Shown piece by piece: positions 18,822 through 27,123 of a DNA stretch of 64,000 nucleotides. The notes under the pieces were generated by a model. That model was not told the DNA's origin, searched no databases, and was given only the letters and a program-made list of their open reading frames with translations. Numbering within the stretch: the stretch's first letter is position 1; the number at the start of each line of letters is the position of its first letter. The position numbers were made by a program, and so were the translations under genes. Source of the DNA: Arenibacter arenosicollis (GTDB lineage Bacteria > Bacteroidota > Bacteroidia > Flavobacteriales > Flavobacteriaceae); NCBI RefSeq assembly GCF_014397245.1, contig NZ_JACLHY010000012.1, positions 1-64,000 on the forward strand. The letters are read 5' to 3'.

Positions 18822-19124
18822 ATGACTATCAATTTTGAATATGATGATGTAAAAGCGAGTGCCCGTTTAGAGGAATTGGCTACCAAGAAGTTAGAAAAAT
18901 TAGAAGATAAATATGATTTTATAGTGCGTGCCGACGTTTTCTTTAAAAAAGAGAACACCTCTTCCCCCAATACAGGGTTAATTTGTAATATTAGACTCAG
19001 TGCTCCGGGCCCAAGATTATTCGCAGAATCCAACAATGGTAAATTTGAAATGGGCATCGCCGCTTCCGTGGAAGAACTTGAAAGACAATTGGAAAAAAGA
19101 AAAGGCAAGATGAAAACCCATTAG
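18822..19124 (+). CDS. hpf: HPF/RaiA family ribosome-associated factor
   Basis: 100 residues, the length of short hibernation-promoting factors. The beta-alpha-beta-beta-beta-alpha fold is suggested by INFEYDDVKASARLEELATK, then KKLEKLEDKYDFIVRADVFF and a final helix VEELERQLEKRKGKM. Such proteins bind the 30S decoding centre and block translation or stabilise idle ribosomes in stationary phase. There is no C-terminal dimerisation extension, so it is a short form. Followed closely by a strong terminator, so likely monocistronic. Confidence 0.88.
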   Translation: MTINFEYDDVKASARLEELATKKLEKLEDKYDFIVRADVFFKKENTSSPNTGLICNIRLSAPGPRLFAESNNGKFEMGIAASVEELERQLEKRKGKMKTH

Positions 19125-19144
19125 CACTTAGCCCATAATAACAT

Positions 19145-19188
19145 AAATGCCCTAGAAAAACTCAAAGTCTTTTCTAGGGCATTTTATA
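19145..19188. terminator. bidirectional rho-independent terminator
   Basis: AAATGCCCTAGAAAA (19145-19159) pairs exactly with TTTTCTAGGGCATTT (19170-19184) around a ten-base loop. It lies between the HPF gene and the convergent gene at 19221-19577 and can serve both. Confidence 0.88.
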
Positions 19189-19220
19189 TTAACTATTTGG
19201 TAATAGAAAATTCAATTTGT

Positions 19221-19577
19221 TCAATCCTCAGCGTCTTCAAATTTAGCATCTGCAAGGGTTTTCATCAATCGATCGGAAAATGGGTTTTTATATAAATCCT
19301 TTAATAGTTTTTTTCTTTTGCGGTCTGAAATATCCAGGGTATCCAAAACACCCTTTCTTCTTTTAGCTTCAACGATACGTTTTTTCTTTAAATTGATCCT
19401 GTCTTGGGCAGACAATATCATTTCTGGCTCATACTCTTCCAATATGGTCCATTTTTCCACTTTTAACCTCTGCCCTACACTATCTTTTTCTACGGATTGG
19501 GCATAACCTTCCATTAGGAAAAATCCCATAAAGAGCACCAACACAGCACTGTAAATTCCCTTCTTCATCATTCCCAA
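19221..19577 (-). CDS. small exported protein of unknown function
   Basis: 118 residues (shorter starts at 19571 or 19568 are possible). A signal peptide (KKGIYSAVLVLFMGFFLMEGYA, cleavage near YAQS) is followed by about 90 charged residues, including runs such as NLKKKRIVEAKRRKG and SDRKRKKLLKDL. It is predicted to be periplasmic and largely helical. I do not recognise a family. It shares a bidirectional terminator with the convergent HPF gene; nothing else around it suggests a role. Confidence 0.75.
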   Translation of the reverse strand: MGMMKKGIYSAVLVLFMGFFLMEGYAQSVEKDSVGQRLKVEKWTILEEYEPEMILSAQDRINLKKKRIVEAKRRKGVLDTLDISDRKRKKLLKDLYKNPFSDRLMKTLADAKFEDAED

Positions 19578-19783
19578 ATAGAGTTCCCTCTAATTTATAA
19601 CAATTTTTCGCCAAACTAAACCCTCAATTCAGATTTTACATGCCTTATATAGTGTTTTTGAACGTCCTACCGATTTTTTTTCATAAAACCTTCATTTACA
19701 GTGCTTCCATGTTGAAAAACGAGGCGGCAATTATCAATTTAAAAAGATTGGTTTAGTACCTATTAGGATTTAAAAATGATACT

Positions 19784-19791
19784 TACATTTG
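19784..19791 (+). promoter_or_regulatory. candidate -7 element for the TerC gene
   Basis: TACATTTG is an exact match to TAnnTTTG, 21 bases before the ATG at 19813. Placement so close to the start codon implies a short leader, which is usual in Flavobacteriia. Confidence 0.45.
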
Positions 19792-19812
19792 TGTCTTAAA
19801 ATCATTCTGACT

Positions 19813-20760
19813 ATGTTAATTTGGGGATCCTTTATTGTTCTGATTATTATATTTTTAGCACTGGATTTAGGCGTTTTCCATAAACATGAACATGTTATCA
19901 AAACCAAGGAAGCCAGTATATGGACCGCAATCTGGGTCACTGTTGCCTTCAGTTTTAGTGGTGTGATTTACTGGTTATTCTCCAGCGGCCTAATAGATAA
20001 CCCCACAGGATTAACACCCAATAATGCAGTTTTAAAATACATAACCGGCTATCTCATAGAATTGTCTCTGAGTATAGATAATGTCTTCGTAATTGCAGTA
20101 ATTTTCGGTGCCTTTAAGATTCCGCCCATTTACCAACATAGGGTATTGTTCTGGGGCATTTTGGGCGCCATTGTATTTAGGGCCTTAATGATAGTATTCG
20201 GCGTTGCCCTTATTACGAAATTCGAATGGGTGATTTATGTTTTTGGAGTCTTCCTGTTGTATACCGCCTTTAAGATGTTAAGATCGGACGAAAGTAAATT
20301 TGATCCAAAAAACTCTTTCGTTTTCAAGAGGCTAAAAAAGATATACCCCATAACAGCAACCTTAAATGGCCATGATTTCTTTGTAAAGCGCATGGGGGTC
20401 ACTGCCGCCACGCCACTCTTTGTTGCCCTGGTAATCATAGAATTAACGGACATACTGTTTGCATTGGATAGCATTCCCGCAATTTTAGCTATTACGGCAG
20501 ACCCTTTTATTGTTTTTAGCTCCAATATTTTGGCAATACTAGGTTTAAGATCTATGTATTTCTTAATTTCCAGAATGCTTGAAAAGTTCAGGTATATAAA
20601 TTATAGCCTGGTGGTTATACTGGCCTTTGTGGGTTTAAAAATGCTTTTCACCCATCATATCGAAATCCCTGAGTGGGTTTCCCTGACGGTAATATCGGTA
20701 TCCTTGATTGTTGGCATAATCACCTCTTTGCTTATTCCGGAGGACAAGGCTACAAAATAA
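19813..20760 (+). CDS. TerC/Alx family integral membrane protein
   Basis: About 315 residues from ATG 19813; an upstream TTG frame is not used because it would overlap the -7 element. Eight or nine hydrophobic segments are visible. Family motifs include TGYLIELSLSIDNVFVIAVI with its acidic residues in the membrane, and LTDILFALDSIPAILAIT in the second half. TerC/Alx proteins are manganese exporters or metal-export partners, also linked to tellurite resistance. No ter-operon partners occur nearby, so the housekeeping Alx/manganese-type role is more likely. It has no adjacent riboswitch that I can see. Confidence 0.9.
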   Translation: MLIWGSFIVLIIIFLALDLGVFHKHEHVIKTKEASIWTAIWVTVAFSFSGVIYWLFSSGLIDNPTGLTPNNAVLKYITGYLIELSLSIDNVFVIAVIFGAFKIPPIYQHRVLFWGILGAIVFRALMIVFGVALITKFEWVIYVFGVFLLYTAFKMLRSDESKFDPKNSFVFKRLKKIYPITATLNGHDFFVKRMGVTAATPLFVALVIIELTDILFALDSIPAILAITADPFIVFSSNILAILGLRSMYFLISRMLEKFRYINYSLVVILAFVGLKMLFTHHIEIPEWVSLTVISVSLIVGIITSLLIPEDKATK

Positions 20761-20765
20761 ACCTC

Positions 20766-21026
20766 TTATTTTTTATCCAATAATTTTAGGTCTATAATAT
20801 TAAGAGCATCCCTTACTGTTTGCATTTTATCCATATCCTCATTCTCCAATCGGATACCAAAAGTATCCTCTAGATCTAGGATAATATCTACCAAATGGGC
20901 GGAATTAATATTCAGTTCTGTTACAAAATTGCTCTCTTCCTCTACGGCCTCAATTGGAACATCTTCAGGGAGATATGTTTTAACGATTTCCTTGAGTCTG
21001 GCCAAACGTTCATCATTATCAACCAT
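20766..21026 (-). CDS. acyl carrier protein of the type III PKS operon
   Basis: 86 residues with four-helix ACP composition. The phosphopantetheine Ser is probably Ser42 in ELNINSAHLVDIIL, where the usual DSL is replaced by NSA. This departs from the housekeeping AcpP and fits a pathway-dedicated carrier. The acidic helix after it (DLEDTFGIRLENEDMDKM) is typical for docking of ketosynthases. It is last in the six-gene minus-strand operon, two bases after the ketosynthase gene, so it most likely carries the acyl chain that the ketosynthase and dehydratase build for the type III PKS. Confidence 0.88.
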   Translation of the reverse strand: MVDNDERLARLKEIVKTYLPEDVPIEAVEEESNFVTELNINSAHLVDIILDLEDTFGIRLENEDMDKMQTVRDALNIIDLKLLDKK

Positions 21027-21028
21027 AA

Positions 21029-22306
21029 TTACCTCTTTTTATATTCCTTAAAGATAATACAGGCATTTACATCTCCAAACCCAAAACTTGCTTTTGCAAT
21101 TATTTTTGGTCTATGCGCAATCGTTTTTCGCGGAATTTGGGAAACATCCACCAATTTCAGGATATCGGGATGTATATCTTGACAGTTTCGATTACCAAAG
21201 ACCACCCCCGCTCTATATTGCAATAGACTTGCTACACATTCAACGCTTCCCGCTGCAGCCAGACAATGACCTACCATTCCCTTTGTAGAATTTATAAACG
21301 GGAAATCCTTACCTGAGCGCTTTAAAGCCTCACTCCAATTTTTTATTTCTTCAGCATCCTTGGAGGTCGCGGTTAAATGGCCATTAATTACATCCACCTC
21401 TGACCTCTCTATTCCGGCATCGGACAATGCATCTAAAATACAGCGTTGGACCGCCTCACTATTCGGCGCCGTCATACTCCCTGCGCCACGCTGTCCACCA
21501 CTGTTTACTGCACCACCTAGAACTTCTGCGTAAATCTTGGCTCCCCTATCCAGGGCACTACCCAGGGACTCCAAAACCAAAGCTCCTGCCCCACTTCCTG
21601 GGACAAAACCCGCTGCTGTGGCACTCATTGGCCTGCTGGCTTCCTCTGGGTCATCATTATAATTGGAAGGAAGTATGCGCATGGCGTCGAAGCCACCCCA
21701 AATATATGGGCCACTGTCATTACAACTCCCAACCAACATCTTCTTGGCCTTTCCTGACCTAATACGTTCCAATCCCATAATAACCCCCTCTGTCCCTGTT
21801 GCACAGGCCGATGAATTGGTGGTCACTTGATTCCCGCATCCCAAAATCCCTCCCAGATAAGCACTTATGCCACTGGCCATGGTCTGCATAACGGAATTAC
21901 TGCCCAAACGCCTGGTGTTATTGTCATCTATTAAATAAATAGATTCCCTGAGCTTGTCTATTCCCAAAATTCCAGTGCCAAATATAATACCACTGTCCCA
22001 ATCGGGTTTATCCTTATTTGCCTTGCCCAAACCAGCATCCATCCACGCATCAGTTCCCGCCATGACCCCATAAACCACGCCACTTGAATTCAAACCCTTA
22101 AGCTGTAAAGGTGTAAAGTAGGATTCTTTTAAACTTTCAGATATTTCAGGCTTCCCGGCGATTTGACATCCGAAGCCCAAGTCCGCCAACTCCTGATGAA
22201 ATGTAATTCCACTTGCTCCGCTTTGCAGTGAATCATAAAAATTATACAAGCCTACCCCATTGGGAGCACATACACCAAGTCCAGTTACCACTACACGCGT
22301 GTTCAT
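21029..22306 (-). CDS. beta-ketoacyl-ACP synthase (FabF-like) of the type III PKS operon
   Basis: 425 residues. The elongating ketosynthase triad is present: Cys168 in TNSSACATGTEG, His310 in INGHLTATSKDAEE and His347 in KGMVGHCLAAAG. The middle motif differs from the housekeeping FabF NAHGTST form, so this is a specialised paralogue. It condenses malonyl-ACP with an acyl chain. The start overlaps the FabZ-like stop by four bases (ATGA) and the stop is two bases before the ACP gene, so the three are translationally coupled. Likely role: making the fatty starter unit for the type III PKS. Confidence 0.9.
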   Translation of the reverse strand: MNTRVVVTGLGVCAPNGVGLYNFYDSLQSGASGITFHQELADLGFGCQIAGKPEISESLKESYFTPLQLKGLNSSGVVYGVMAGTDAWMDAGLGKANKDKPDWDSGIIFGTGILGIDKLRESIYLIDDNNTRRLGSNSVMQTMASGISAYLGGILGCGNQVTTNSSACATGTEGVIMGLERIRSGKAKKMLVGSCNDSGPYIWGGFDAMRILPSNYNDDPEEASRPMSATAAGFVPGSGAGALVLESLGSALDRGAKIYAEVLGGAVNSGGQRGAGSMTAPNSEAVQRCILDALSDAGIERSEVDVINGHLTATSKDAEEIKNWSEALKRSGKDFPFINSTKGMVGHCLAAAGSVECVASLLQYRAGVVFGNRNCQDIHPDILKLVDVSQIPRKTIAHRPKIIAKASFGFGDVNACIIFKEYKKR

Positions 22307-22752
22307 ATATCACTATTCTTTAGCATCCCGGACAACACCCCCTTGCAAACCAACTGAGCTTGTTGATTATACATCTTCACTTCGCATTTCAATTTATTAA
22401 ATCTAAAATAAACCTTATTCGATTTTACCGTTACTTTTTCCAAAGGATAAACCGGTAATAAAAATTGCATCTCGGAACTACTTAGGGCCACTTGAAAATT
22501 CCCGGTAGTTTCTTCTTGACCATCCAACAAGTATATCCCCAAACATACCAAACCGATCTGCGCACAACATTCGGTCAGAATTACTCCAGGAGTAACAGCA
22601 TGCTCCTTAAAGTGTCCCATATAAAAAAACTCATCCTTTTTAAAAGTGTAGCTACCTTCAATAGTGTTTTCCGTTACCGATTGAAGTCCGTCAACAAATA
22701 AAAAAGGATCGGTGTATGGCAATTTTTTAATTATATTATTGATATATAACAT
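22303..22752 (-). CDS. FabZ-like 3-hydroxyacyl-ACP dehydratase
   Basis: 149 residues in a hot-dog fold. The catalytic pair is visible as His47 in YMGHFKEHAVTPGVI and Glu61 in LTECCAQIG, matching the FabZ HFPxxPxxPG and ExxAQ motifs. The N-terminal LPYTDPFLFVDG corresponds to FabZ LPHRxPFLxVD but with Tyr-Thr in place of His-Arg. It is coupled to the ketosynthase gene. Dehydration of 3-hydroxyacyl-ACP is the likely job; a thioesterase or priming role is possible. A ketoreductase and enoyl reductase are absent here and would have to come from housekeeping fatty acid synthesis. Confidence 0.83.
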   Translation of the reverse strand: MLYINNIIKKLPYTDPFLFVDGLQSVTENTIEGSYTFKKDEFFYMGHFKEHAVTPGVILTECCAQIGLVCLGIYLLDGQEETTGNFQVALSSSEMQFLLPVYPLEKVTVKSNKVYFRFNKLKCEVKMYNQQAQLVCKGVLSGMLKNSDI

Positions 22753-22833
22753 TTAAATTCACTTTATTTAAACTATCACTTTAATTTTATGGACAAGTAT
22801 CACCAATCTAAAACCCATCAATTTAAGCCTCGA

Positions 22834-23889
22834 TTACCATTCCAACAATATCCGTTGGGCAGAAAATCCAGGGCCAAAACTCAGCAACAAACCTTGCTCC
22901 CCCTTAGGAATACCTTTATCCATAAAGCGCTCCAAAACATAAAGCACAGTTGCGCTGCTCATATTGCCATACAATCGGAGCGTTTCTCGGGTATCGTCCA
23001 AATTCTTGCCCAATTTACCAAAGAGGCTTTCCACAGTCTCCACAATTTTCTTTCCCCCTGGGTGAAATATTAAATGGTCGACTTTTTCAATAGAACTACC
23101 ATTGCGCTTCAAAAAAGGATGAACAATATCGGGGAAATGTTCGGAAATAACTTGTGGCACAAGGGGATCTAAAATCATTTTTAGTCCCGTATTGGTCAAA
23201 TCAAAACCCATCAGCTGCGTAGCATCCGTAAAATGATACATTTCTTCGCCGACAATCCTGGGACCGATTGCTTCTTTTTCCGAGGAAACCAACGCACATG
23301 CCGCTCCGTCGCCAAAAATTGCGGCACTTACTACATTTGCCATAGAATAATCATTGAGTTGAAATGTAGCGGTGGGACTTTCAACAGCAACTATGGCCGC
23401 TCTCTTTCCGGGATTGGATTTAAGAAAATTACTAGCATAAATTAGACCTGAAATACCTGCCGCGCAGCCCATCTCCGTAACGGGCAAACGGATAATATCA
23501 TGCCTAAGATCTAAATCATTTATAAGGTAGGCGTCCAAAGAAGGAATCATGATTCCAGTACAACTAACTGTTATAATATAATCCAGACTGTCCGGACTCC
23601 AACCGCTTTTGACTAGGGCCTGCTCCAATACCGTCCTTCCCAGTTTCCTAACTTCTCGGATGTAAACATTATTTTTCTCTTCAAAAGAGGTTACTCCAAA
23701 AACCTCTTCTGGACTCATAATGCTGTATCGTTTATCTACTGCCGCCCCTTCAAAAATTTTAAGTACTTTTCGCTGAAACCGCGTATCCTGACCCTTCATC
23801 CATTCTTCCACAAAAGGCAAAATATCCTTGGTGTTTCTGCTGTATTCCGGTAATGCTTTGGTAACCGTAACTATCTTGGTTTCACTCAT
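22834..23889 (-). CDS. type III polyketide synthase (chalcone/stilbene synthase family)
   Basis: 351 residues from the ATG at 23889; an upstream in-frame ATG at 23913 would overlap the methyltransferase gene. The Cys-His-Asn triad is complete: Cys142 in VTEMGCAAGISG, His276 in LIFHPGGKKIVE and Asn309 in LYGNMSSATVL. Family enzymes extend an acyl starter with malonyl-CoA and cyclise it to resorcinols, pyrones or phloroglucinols without needing an ACP for extension. The adjacent ketosynthase, dehydratase and ACP suggest the starter is an acyl-ACP. Methyltransferase and FAD enzyme genes upstream mirror the SrsA-SrsB-SrsC phenolic lipid set of Streptomyces. Product unknown. Confidence 0.93.
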   Translation of the reverse strand: MSETKIVTVTKALPEYSRNTKDILPFVEEWMKGQDTRFQRKVLKIFEGAAVDKRYSIMSPEEVFGVTSFEEKNNVYIREVRKLGRTVLEQALVKSGWSPDSLDYIITVSCTGIMIPSLDAYLINDLDLRHDIIRLPVTEMGCAAGISGLIYASNFLKSNPGKRAAIVAVESPTATFQLNDYSMANVVSAAIFGDGAACALVSSEKEAIGPRIVGEEMYHFTDATQLMGFDLTNTGLKMILDPLVPQVISEHFPDIVHPFLKRNGSSIEKVDHLIFHPGGKKIVETVESLFGKLGKNLDDTRETLRLYGNMSSATVLYVLERFMDKGIPKGEQGLLLSFGPGFSAQRILLEW

Positions 23890-23899
23890 ATGGTGTATT

Positions 23900-24613
23900 T
23901 TATTCCTTAACACGTATAATCCATAAATATCGAAACGCCCATCTCCAACTTATATGGTGTTCTAAATTGGGTAGATTAATGGAAAAAGCTACTAAATCCA
24001 TTTTCGTAAATGCGCTTTTTATGGAAACTAAGCCATCATGCTTAGCAATCTTTGTTTTCATAAAAATAAGGCTAAAGAGTTTATAAAGATAATAGGACAC
24101 TTTACTTCTGTGTAAATCATTTATAACGACCCCCAATCTGCTCAGTTTTACAAATTGATTAAGAAAAATAGGAATTTTCTCGGAATCAAAATGATGCATG
24201 GTCAAGGTGCAAAGAAGAATATCACATTGTAGTTTGTTGGGTTCCAACGCAAGGATATCCTGTTCCAAGAATCTTATATTGGGGTATTCCTTGGAATTCT
24301 CTTTAGCGAGTTGAATGGACCTTGAATTTAAATCGATCCCAATCAGATTTAAATCAAAGGACCTACCCTTAAAATAAGAAGCAACTTCTCTCAACATGGC
24401 CCCATCCCCACAACCCATATCTAAAATGGTATAGGAATTCTGATGGTTATCTTCGATGATACTATTTATAGCTCTCAGAGAAAGGTAGAAACCTTTTAAA
24501 ACCTTATTGACCATATTTATGTCCGCATAAACCTCCTGCAAAAGCAAGGAATCCAAATTGGGATCATCCATTAGCTCCCTCTCACAACTACGGCTCGAAA
24601 AATTCATTCGCAT
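23900..24613 (-). CDS. class I SAM-dependent methyltransferase
   Basis: 237 residues. The SAM-binding motif I is YTILDMGCGDGAMLREVASY (about 70-89), followed by motif II LIGIDLNSRSIQLAKENS and motif III CDILLCTLTMHHF. The C-terminal half (LGVVINDLHRSKVSYYLYKL) matches methyltransferases found beside FAD oxidoreductases in such clusters. The start overlaps the FAD oxidoreductase stop by ten bases and the stop lies ten bases before the type III PKS start. By analogy with SrsB/BpsB it probably O-methylates (or C-methylates) the phenolic product. The acceptor is inferred from context only. Confidence 0.87.
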   Translation of the reverse strand: MRMNFSSRSCERELMDDPNLDSLLLQEVYADINMVNKVLKGFYLSLRAINSIIEDNHQNSYTILDMGCGDGAMLREVASYFKGRSFDLNLIGIDLNSRSIQLAKENSKEYPNIRFLEQDILALEPNKLQCDILLCTLTMHHFDSEKIPIFLNQFVKLSRLGVVINDLHRSKVSYYLYKLFSLIFMKTKIAKHDGLVSIKSAFTKMDLVAFSINLPNLEHHISWRWAFRYLWIIRVKE

Positions 24614-25728
24614 TCAATTAATTGTCCATGGGTATTCTTAATTAGCATATTCACCATATATGGAGACTTTGCCATTATACCCATAGCCATATATGAGACT
24701 TTTTCGTTCAGTAAAGCCCTTTGAAGCTGCCTGCCCAACCATAGCCTCCTGGAAAACATTTGTCTCCACTGCCTTTCATAGTCACTTTCCAATTGATGCC
24801 GATTTACAGAACCATTCCTAAAAAAAACATCCAATGATTCCGAGGCCATTTTTGCACTATGAATCGCCATAGCCATACCATTCCCGCACAAGGGATGTAT
24901 TAAGCCCGCGGTATCTCCACACATAAGGATATGTTCTTCCACAGGTTTTTTTTTGTGAAATGAAATCTGCCCTATGGCCAGTGGTTGATCAAATAGCATC
25001 TCGGCATTATCTAGAAAATTATTCAAATAGGGGTTCTTAGCAATAACATTCTGATTAAAACTATCAACATCCTTCTCTTTTTTAAAGCTATCATAGGAAA
25101 CCAGATAACAGAAATTAACAGCACCGCTCTCTGTCTTGGACAGACCGCCGTAACCGCCTCTGAAATTATGGATCGCCACCAGATTATCAGGAAAGGAATC
25201 TAACTTATAATGGGCTTTCACCCCCAACCAGGGGGACTTTTTTTGTATAAATTCGCGCTGTAATTCTTTGTCCAAAATCCCTCTTTTACCATAAGCGCCA
25301 ATCACAAATTTTCCCGTATATTTTTTCCCCGACGCTGTAAAAACTCCAAAGCTGTCATTTTCAAATTCCACTGAGGTTACATTTTCGGGAATAACAAAAA
25401 CCCCCAAGGCAATTGCCCTTATATATAAAGCGTTATCAAAAGTATACCTGCTAATACCAAAGCCGCCTAATGGCAATTGAGCCTTCAATGTTTTACCATT
25501 TACGGTACTAAACAACATTTTATTGATCTGAACTGTTCGTGGCAACAAAACCCCTAAAAATGCCATATATGGCAATACTTCGTTGGAAACATACTCTCCA
25601 CAAACCTTATGATGGGGATATTGCCTAGCTTCAAAAACCGCCACATTGTAGTTTTTTAGTTTCAAATGAATGGCAGCCGTTAATCCGGCCAGACCTCCTC
25701 CAACAATTATAACATCAAAAGAATCCAT
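24604..25728 (-). CDS. FAD-dependent oxidoreductase (geranylgeranyl reductase/phenol hydroxylase-like)
   Basis: 374 residues. The N-terminal dinucleotide fold FDVIIVGGGLAGLTAAIHLK, the KVCGEYVS motif around residue 45 and the second FAD motif MCGDTAGLIHPLCGNGMAMA (about 270-289) place it in the geranylgeranyl reductase/flavin monooxygenase group. It is the first gene of the six-gene operon, whose promoter must lie in the short gap after the OmpA terminator. Relatives either reduce isoprenoid double bonds or hydroxylate aromatic rings. Next to a type III PKS and methyltransferase, ring hydroxylation to a quinone (SrsC-like) is the better guess, but not certain. Confidence 0.85.
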   Translation of the reverse strand: MDSFDVIIVGGGLAGLTAAIHLKLKNYNVAVFEARQYPHHKVCGEYVSNEVLPYMAFLGVLLPRTVQINKMLFSTVNGKTLKAQLPLGGFGISRYTFDNALYIRAIALGVFVIPENVTSVEFENDSFGVFTASGKKYTGKFVIGAYGKRGILDKELQREFIQKKSPWLGVKAHYKLDSFPDNLVAIHNFRGGYGGLSKTESGAVNFCYLVSYDSFKKEKDVDSFNQNVIAKNPYLNNFLDNAEMLFDQPLAIGQISFHKKKPVEEHILMCGDTAGLIHPLCGNGMAMAIHSAKMASESLDVFFRNGSVNRHQLESDYERQWRQMFSRRLWLGRQLQRALLNEKVSYMAMGIMAKSPYMVNMLIKNTHGQLIECE

Positions 25729-25750
25729 TAAGAAAAGGTACAGAAAATAA

Positions 25751-25781
25751 ACAAAAAACCCGACGAATATCGCCGGGTTTT
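25751..25781 (-). terminator. rho-independent terminator of the OmpA-like gene
   Basis: AAAACCCGACGA (25755-25766) pairs with TCGCCGGGTTTT (25770-25781), 11 of 12 positions, with a three-base loop. On the minus strand a T-rich run follows. It separates the OmpA gene from the type III PKS operon. Confidence 0.8.
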
Positions 25782-25800
25782 ATATAAGTGTAAGCCGTTT

Positions 25801-26496
25801 TTATTTTTTGGCTTTCATAAGCGCTTCTTGTTGCAAAGCCTCATTGGCTACAATCACCAATTCTACCCTACGGTTTTTAGCTTTTCCGGCAGTGGTGCTG
25901 TTATCAGCTTTAGGCTGGGATTCACCATACCAAGCAGTAGTTAATCTATTTTTGGAGATTCCGTTGCTAGTTAGGTAATTGGTCACAGACTGTGCCCGTT
26001 GCTTGGATAGATTTAAATTGTAATCATCTGGTCCCGCACTATCGGTATGACCTTCAACTAAAATATTGGTGTCAGGATATTCTTTCAAAATACCAACCAA
26101 TCTGTCCAATGTTGAAGCGGAAGTACCTTTAACATCAGATTTGTTGGTATCGAAATACACACCTGCATCCTCATTAAAAGTTACATTTATTCCTTCACCA
26201 ACCCTAGTAACTTCTGCACCTGGAATTTCTTCCTCTATACGTTCGGCCTGGCGATCCATTCGATCACCTATATAACCACCGGCAACACCACCTACCACAG
26301 CTCCAATTATGGCACCCAAAGCAGTATTACCACCCTTTCCTACATTGTTACCCAAAACACCACCAATAACTGCGCCACCGGCAGCACCCGTTGCTGCACC
26401 TCTTTGCTTATGGTTGGTGTTCTTAACTGCCTGACAGCTACTGAATGTAGCTAAAATCATTATAATGCTTAAACTACTTACTATTATTTTTTTCAT
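25801..26496 (-). CDS. OmpA family lipoprotein with glycine-zipper segment
   Basis: 231 residues. A lipoprotein signal peptide (ATFSSCQAVKN, Cys near 21) is followed by a glycine-zipper domain (about 35-80, GAAGGAVIGGVLGNNVGKGG and GAVVGGVAGGYIGD) and a C-terminal OmpA peptidoglycan-binding domain (about 110-215) with ILVEGHTDSAGPDDYNLNLS, LSKQRAQSV and a KNRRVELVI ending. It should be lipid-anchored at the outer membrane and grip the cell wall. Monocistronic, with its own terminator. The combination resembles YiaD-type envelope proteins. Confidence 0.92.
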   Translation of the reverse strand: MKKIIVSSLSIIMILATFSSCQAVKNTNHKQRGAATGAAGGAVIGGVLGNNVGKGGNTALGAIIGAVVGGVAGGYIGDRMDRQAERIEEEIPGAEVTRVGEGINVTFNEDAGVYFDTNKSDVKGTSASTLDRLVGILKEYPDTNILVEGHTDSAGPDDYNLNLSKQRAQSVTNYLTSNGISKNRLTTAWYGESQPKADNSTTAGKAKNRRVELVIVANEALQQEALMKAKK

Positions 26497-26616
26497 CTGA
26501 ATTTATTATTTAATGTTAGTCCCTATTATTAGGGTCTCATACCTCCATCTATACAGAAACTATGCCAATCGCCACTTGTCCCGATATCCGTGTGAAGGTG
26601 TCTTCAATATTGTTGT

Positions 26617-27123
26617 TTATAAATTTTGGTCGTTTTTTGAAAAGTCGTATACCACAGTCAACGGTTGTCCCTCAACAGTAACTTTTGAGGTCAACCTCAT
26701 TTGTTGTTCGCTTAGCAGTTCAATGTCCAACCTATATCCTAGACCCCCGGATATATCCTTGTATTTATCATCAATGAATTTAAATTGCAATTGACTCGTC
26801 ATGCCTTCCCTGTCAACAACAGACCAACGGATAAAGCGCTCTGCCCCATCACAATTACTACCGTTTCCCAACATGTAGCTACCAGTACTGTTATTATTTC
26901 TAAAAAACCAGGTACTGCCCTCAAAACAAGAGGCATCGGCGTCATTAAATAATACGGATTTAAATTTCCCCTGACTTCCTTGATAGGAAACATTGTTTAA
27001 AACCCAATTACCACTTAAAACATTCCTATCCTGTCTGGCCGCCTTGGAAACGGAACAGGAGGTAACAAGACCAGCTGTAAACACTAGCAATAATATAACC
27101 TTTTTTAAATGCATAATTTTCAT
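26617..27123 (-). CDS. lipocalin family lipoprotein
   Basis: 168 residues (an alternative ATG lies at 27114). A lipoprotein signal (LVTSCSVSKAARQ) precedes the lipocalin-type opening LSGNWVLNNVSYQGSQGKF, with the conserved G.W after the first strand and beta-strand-rich sequence through WSVVDREGMTSQLQFKFIDD and GYRLDIELLSEQQMRLTSKV. Bacteroidota lipocalin-like lipoproteins are envelope proteins that may bind hydrophobic ligands; no ligand is known here. It is transcribed towards the OmpA gene, 120 bases away, possibly in one unit. Confidence 0.8.
   Translation of the reverse strand: MKIMHLKKVILLLVFTAGLVTSCSVSKAARQDRNVLSGNWVLNNVSYQGSQGKFKSVLFNDADASCFEGSTWFFRNNNSTGSYMLGNGSNCDGAERFIRWSVVDREGMTSQLQFKFIDDKYKDISGGLGYRLDIELLSEQQMRLTSKVTVEGQPLTVVYDFSKNDQNL

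Noticed and set aside
19813-20760. TerC as part of a tellurite-resistance operon
   Set aside because: No terA, terB, terD or terE genes adjoin it; the isolated Alx-like context favours metal homeostasis.
20766-25728. Flexirubin or aryl polyene cluster
   Set aside because: These use several ketosynthases, DarA/DarB enzymes, an ammonia-lyase and acyltransferases. Here a type III PKS is the core and those genes are missing.
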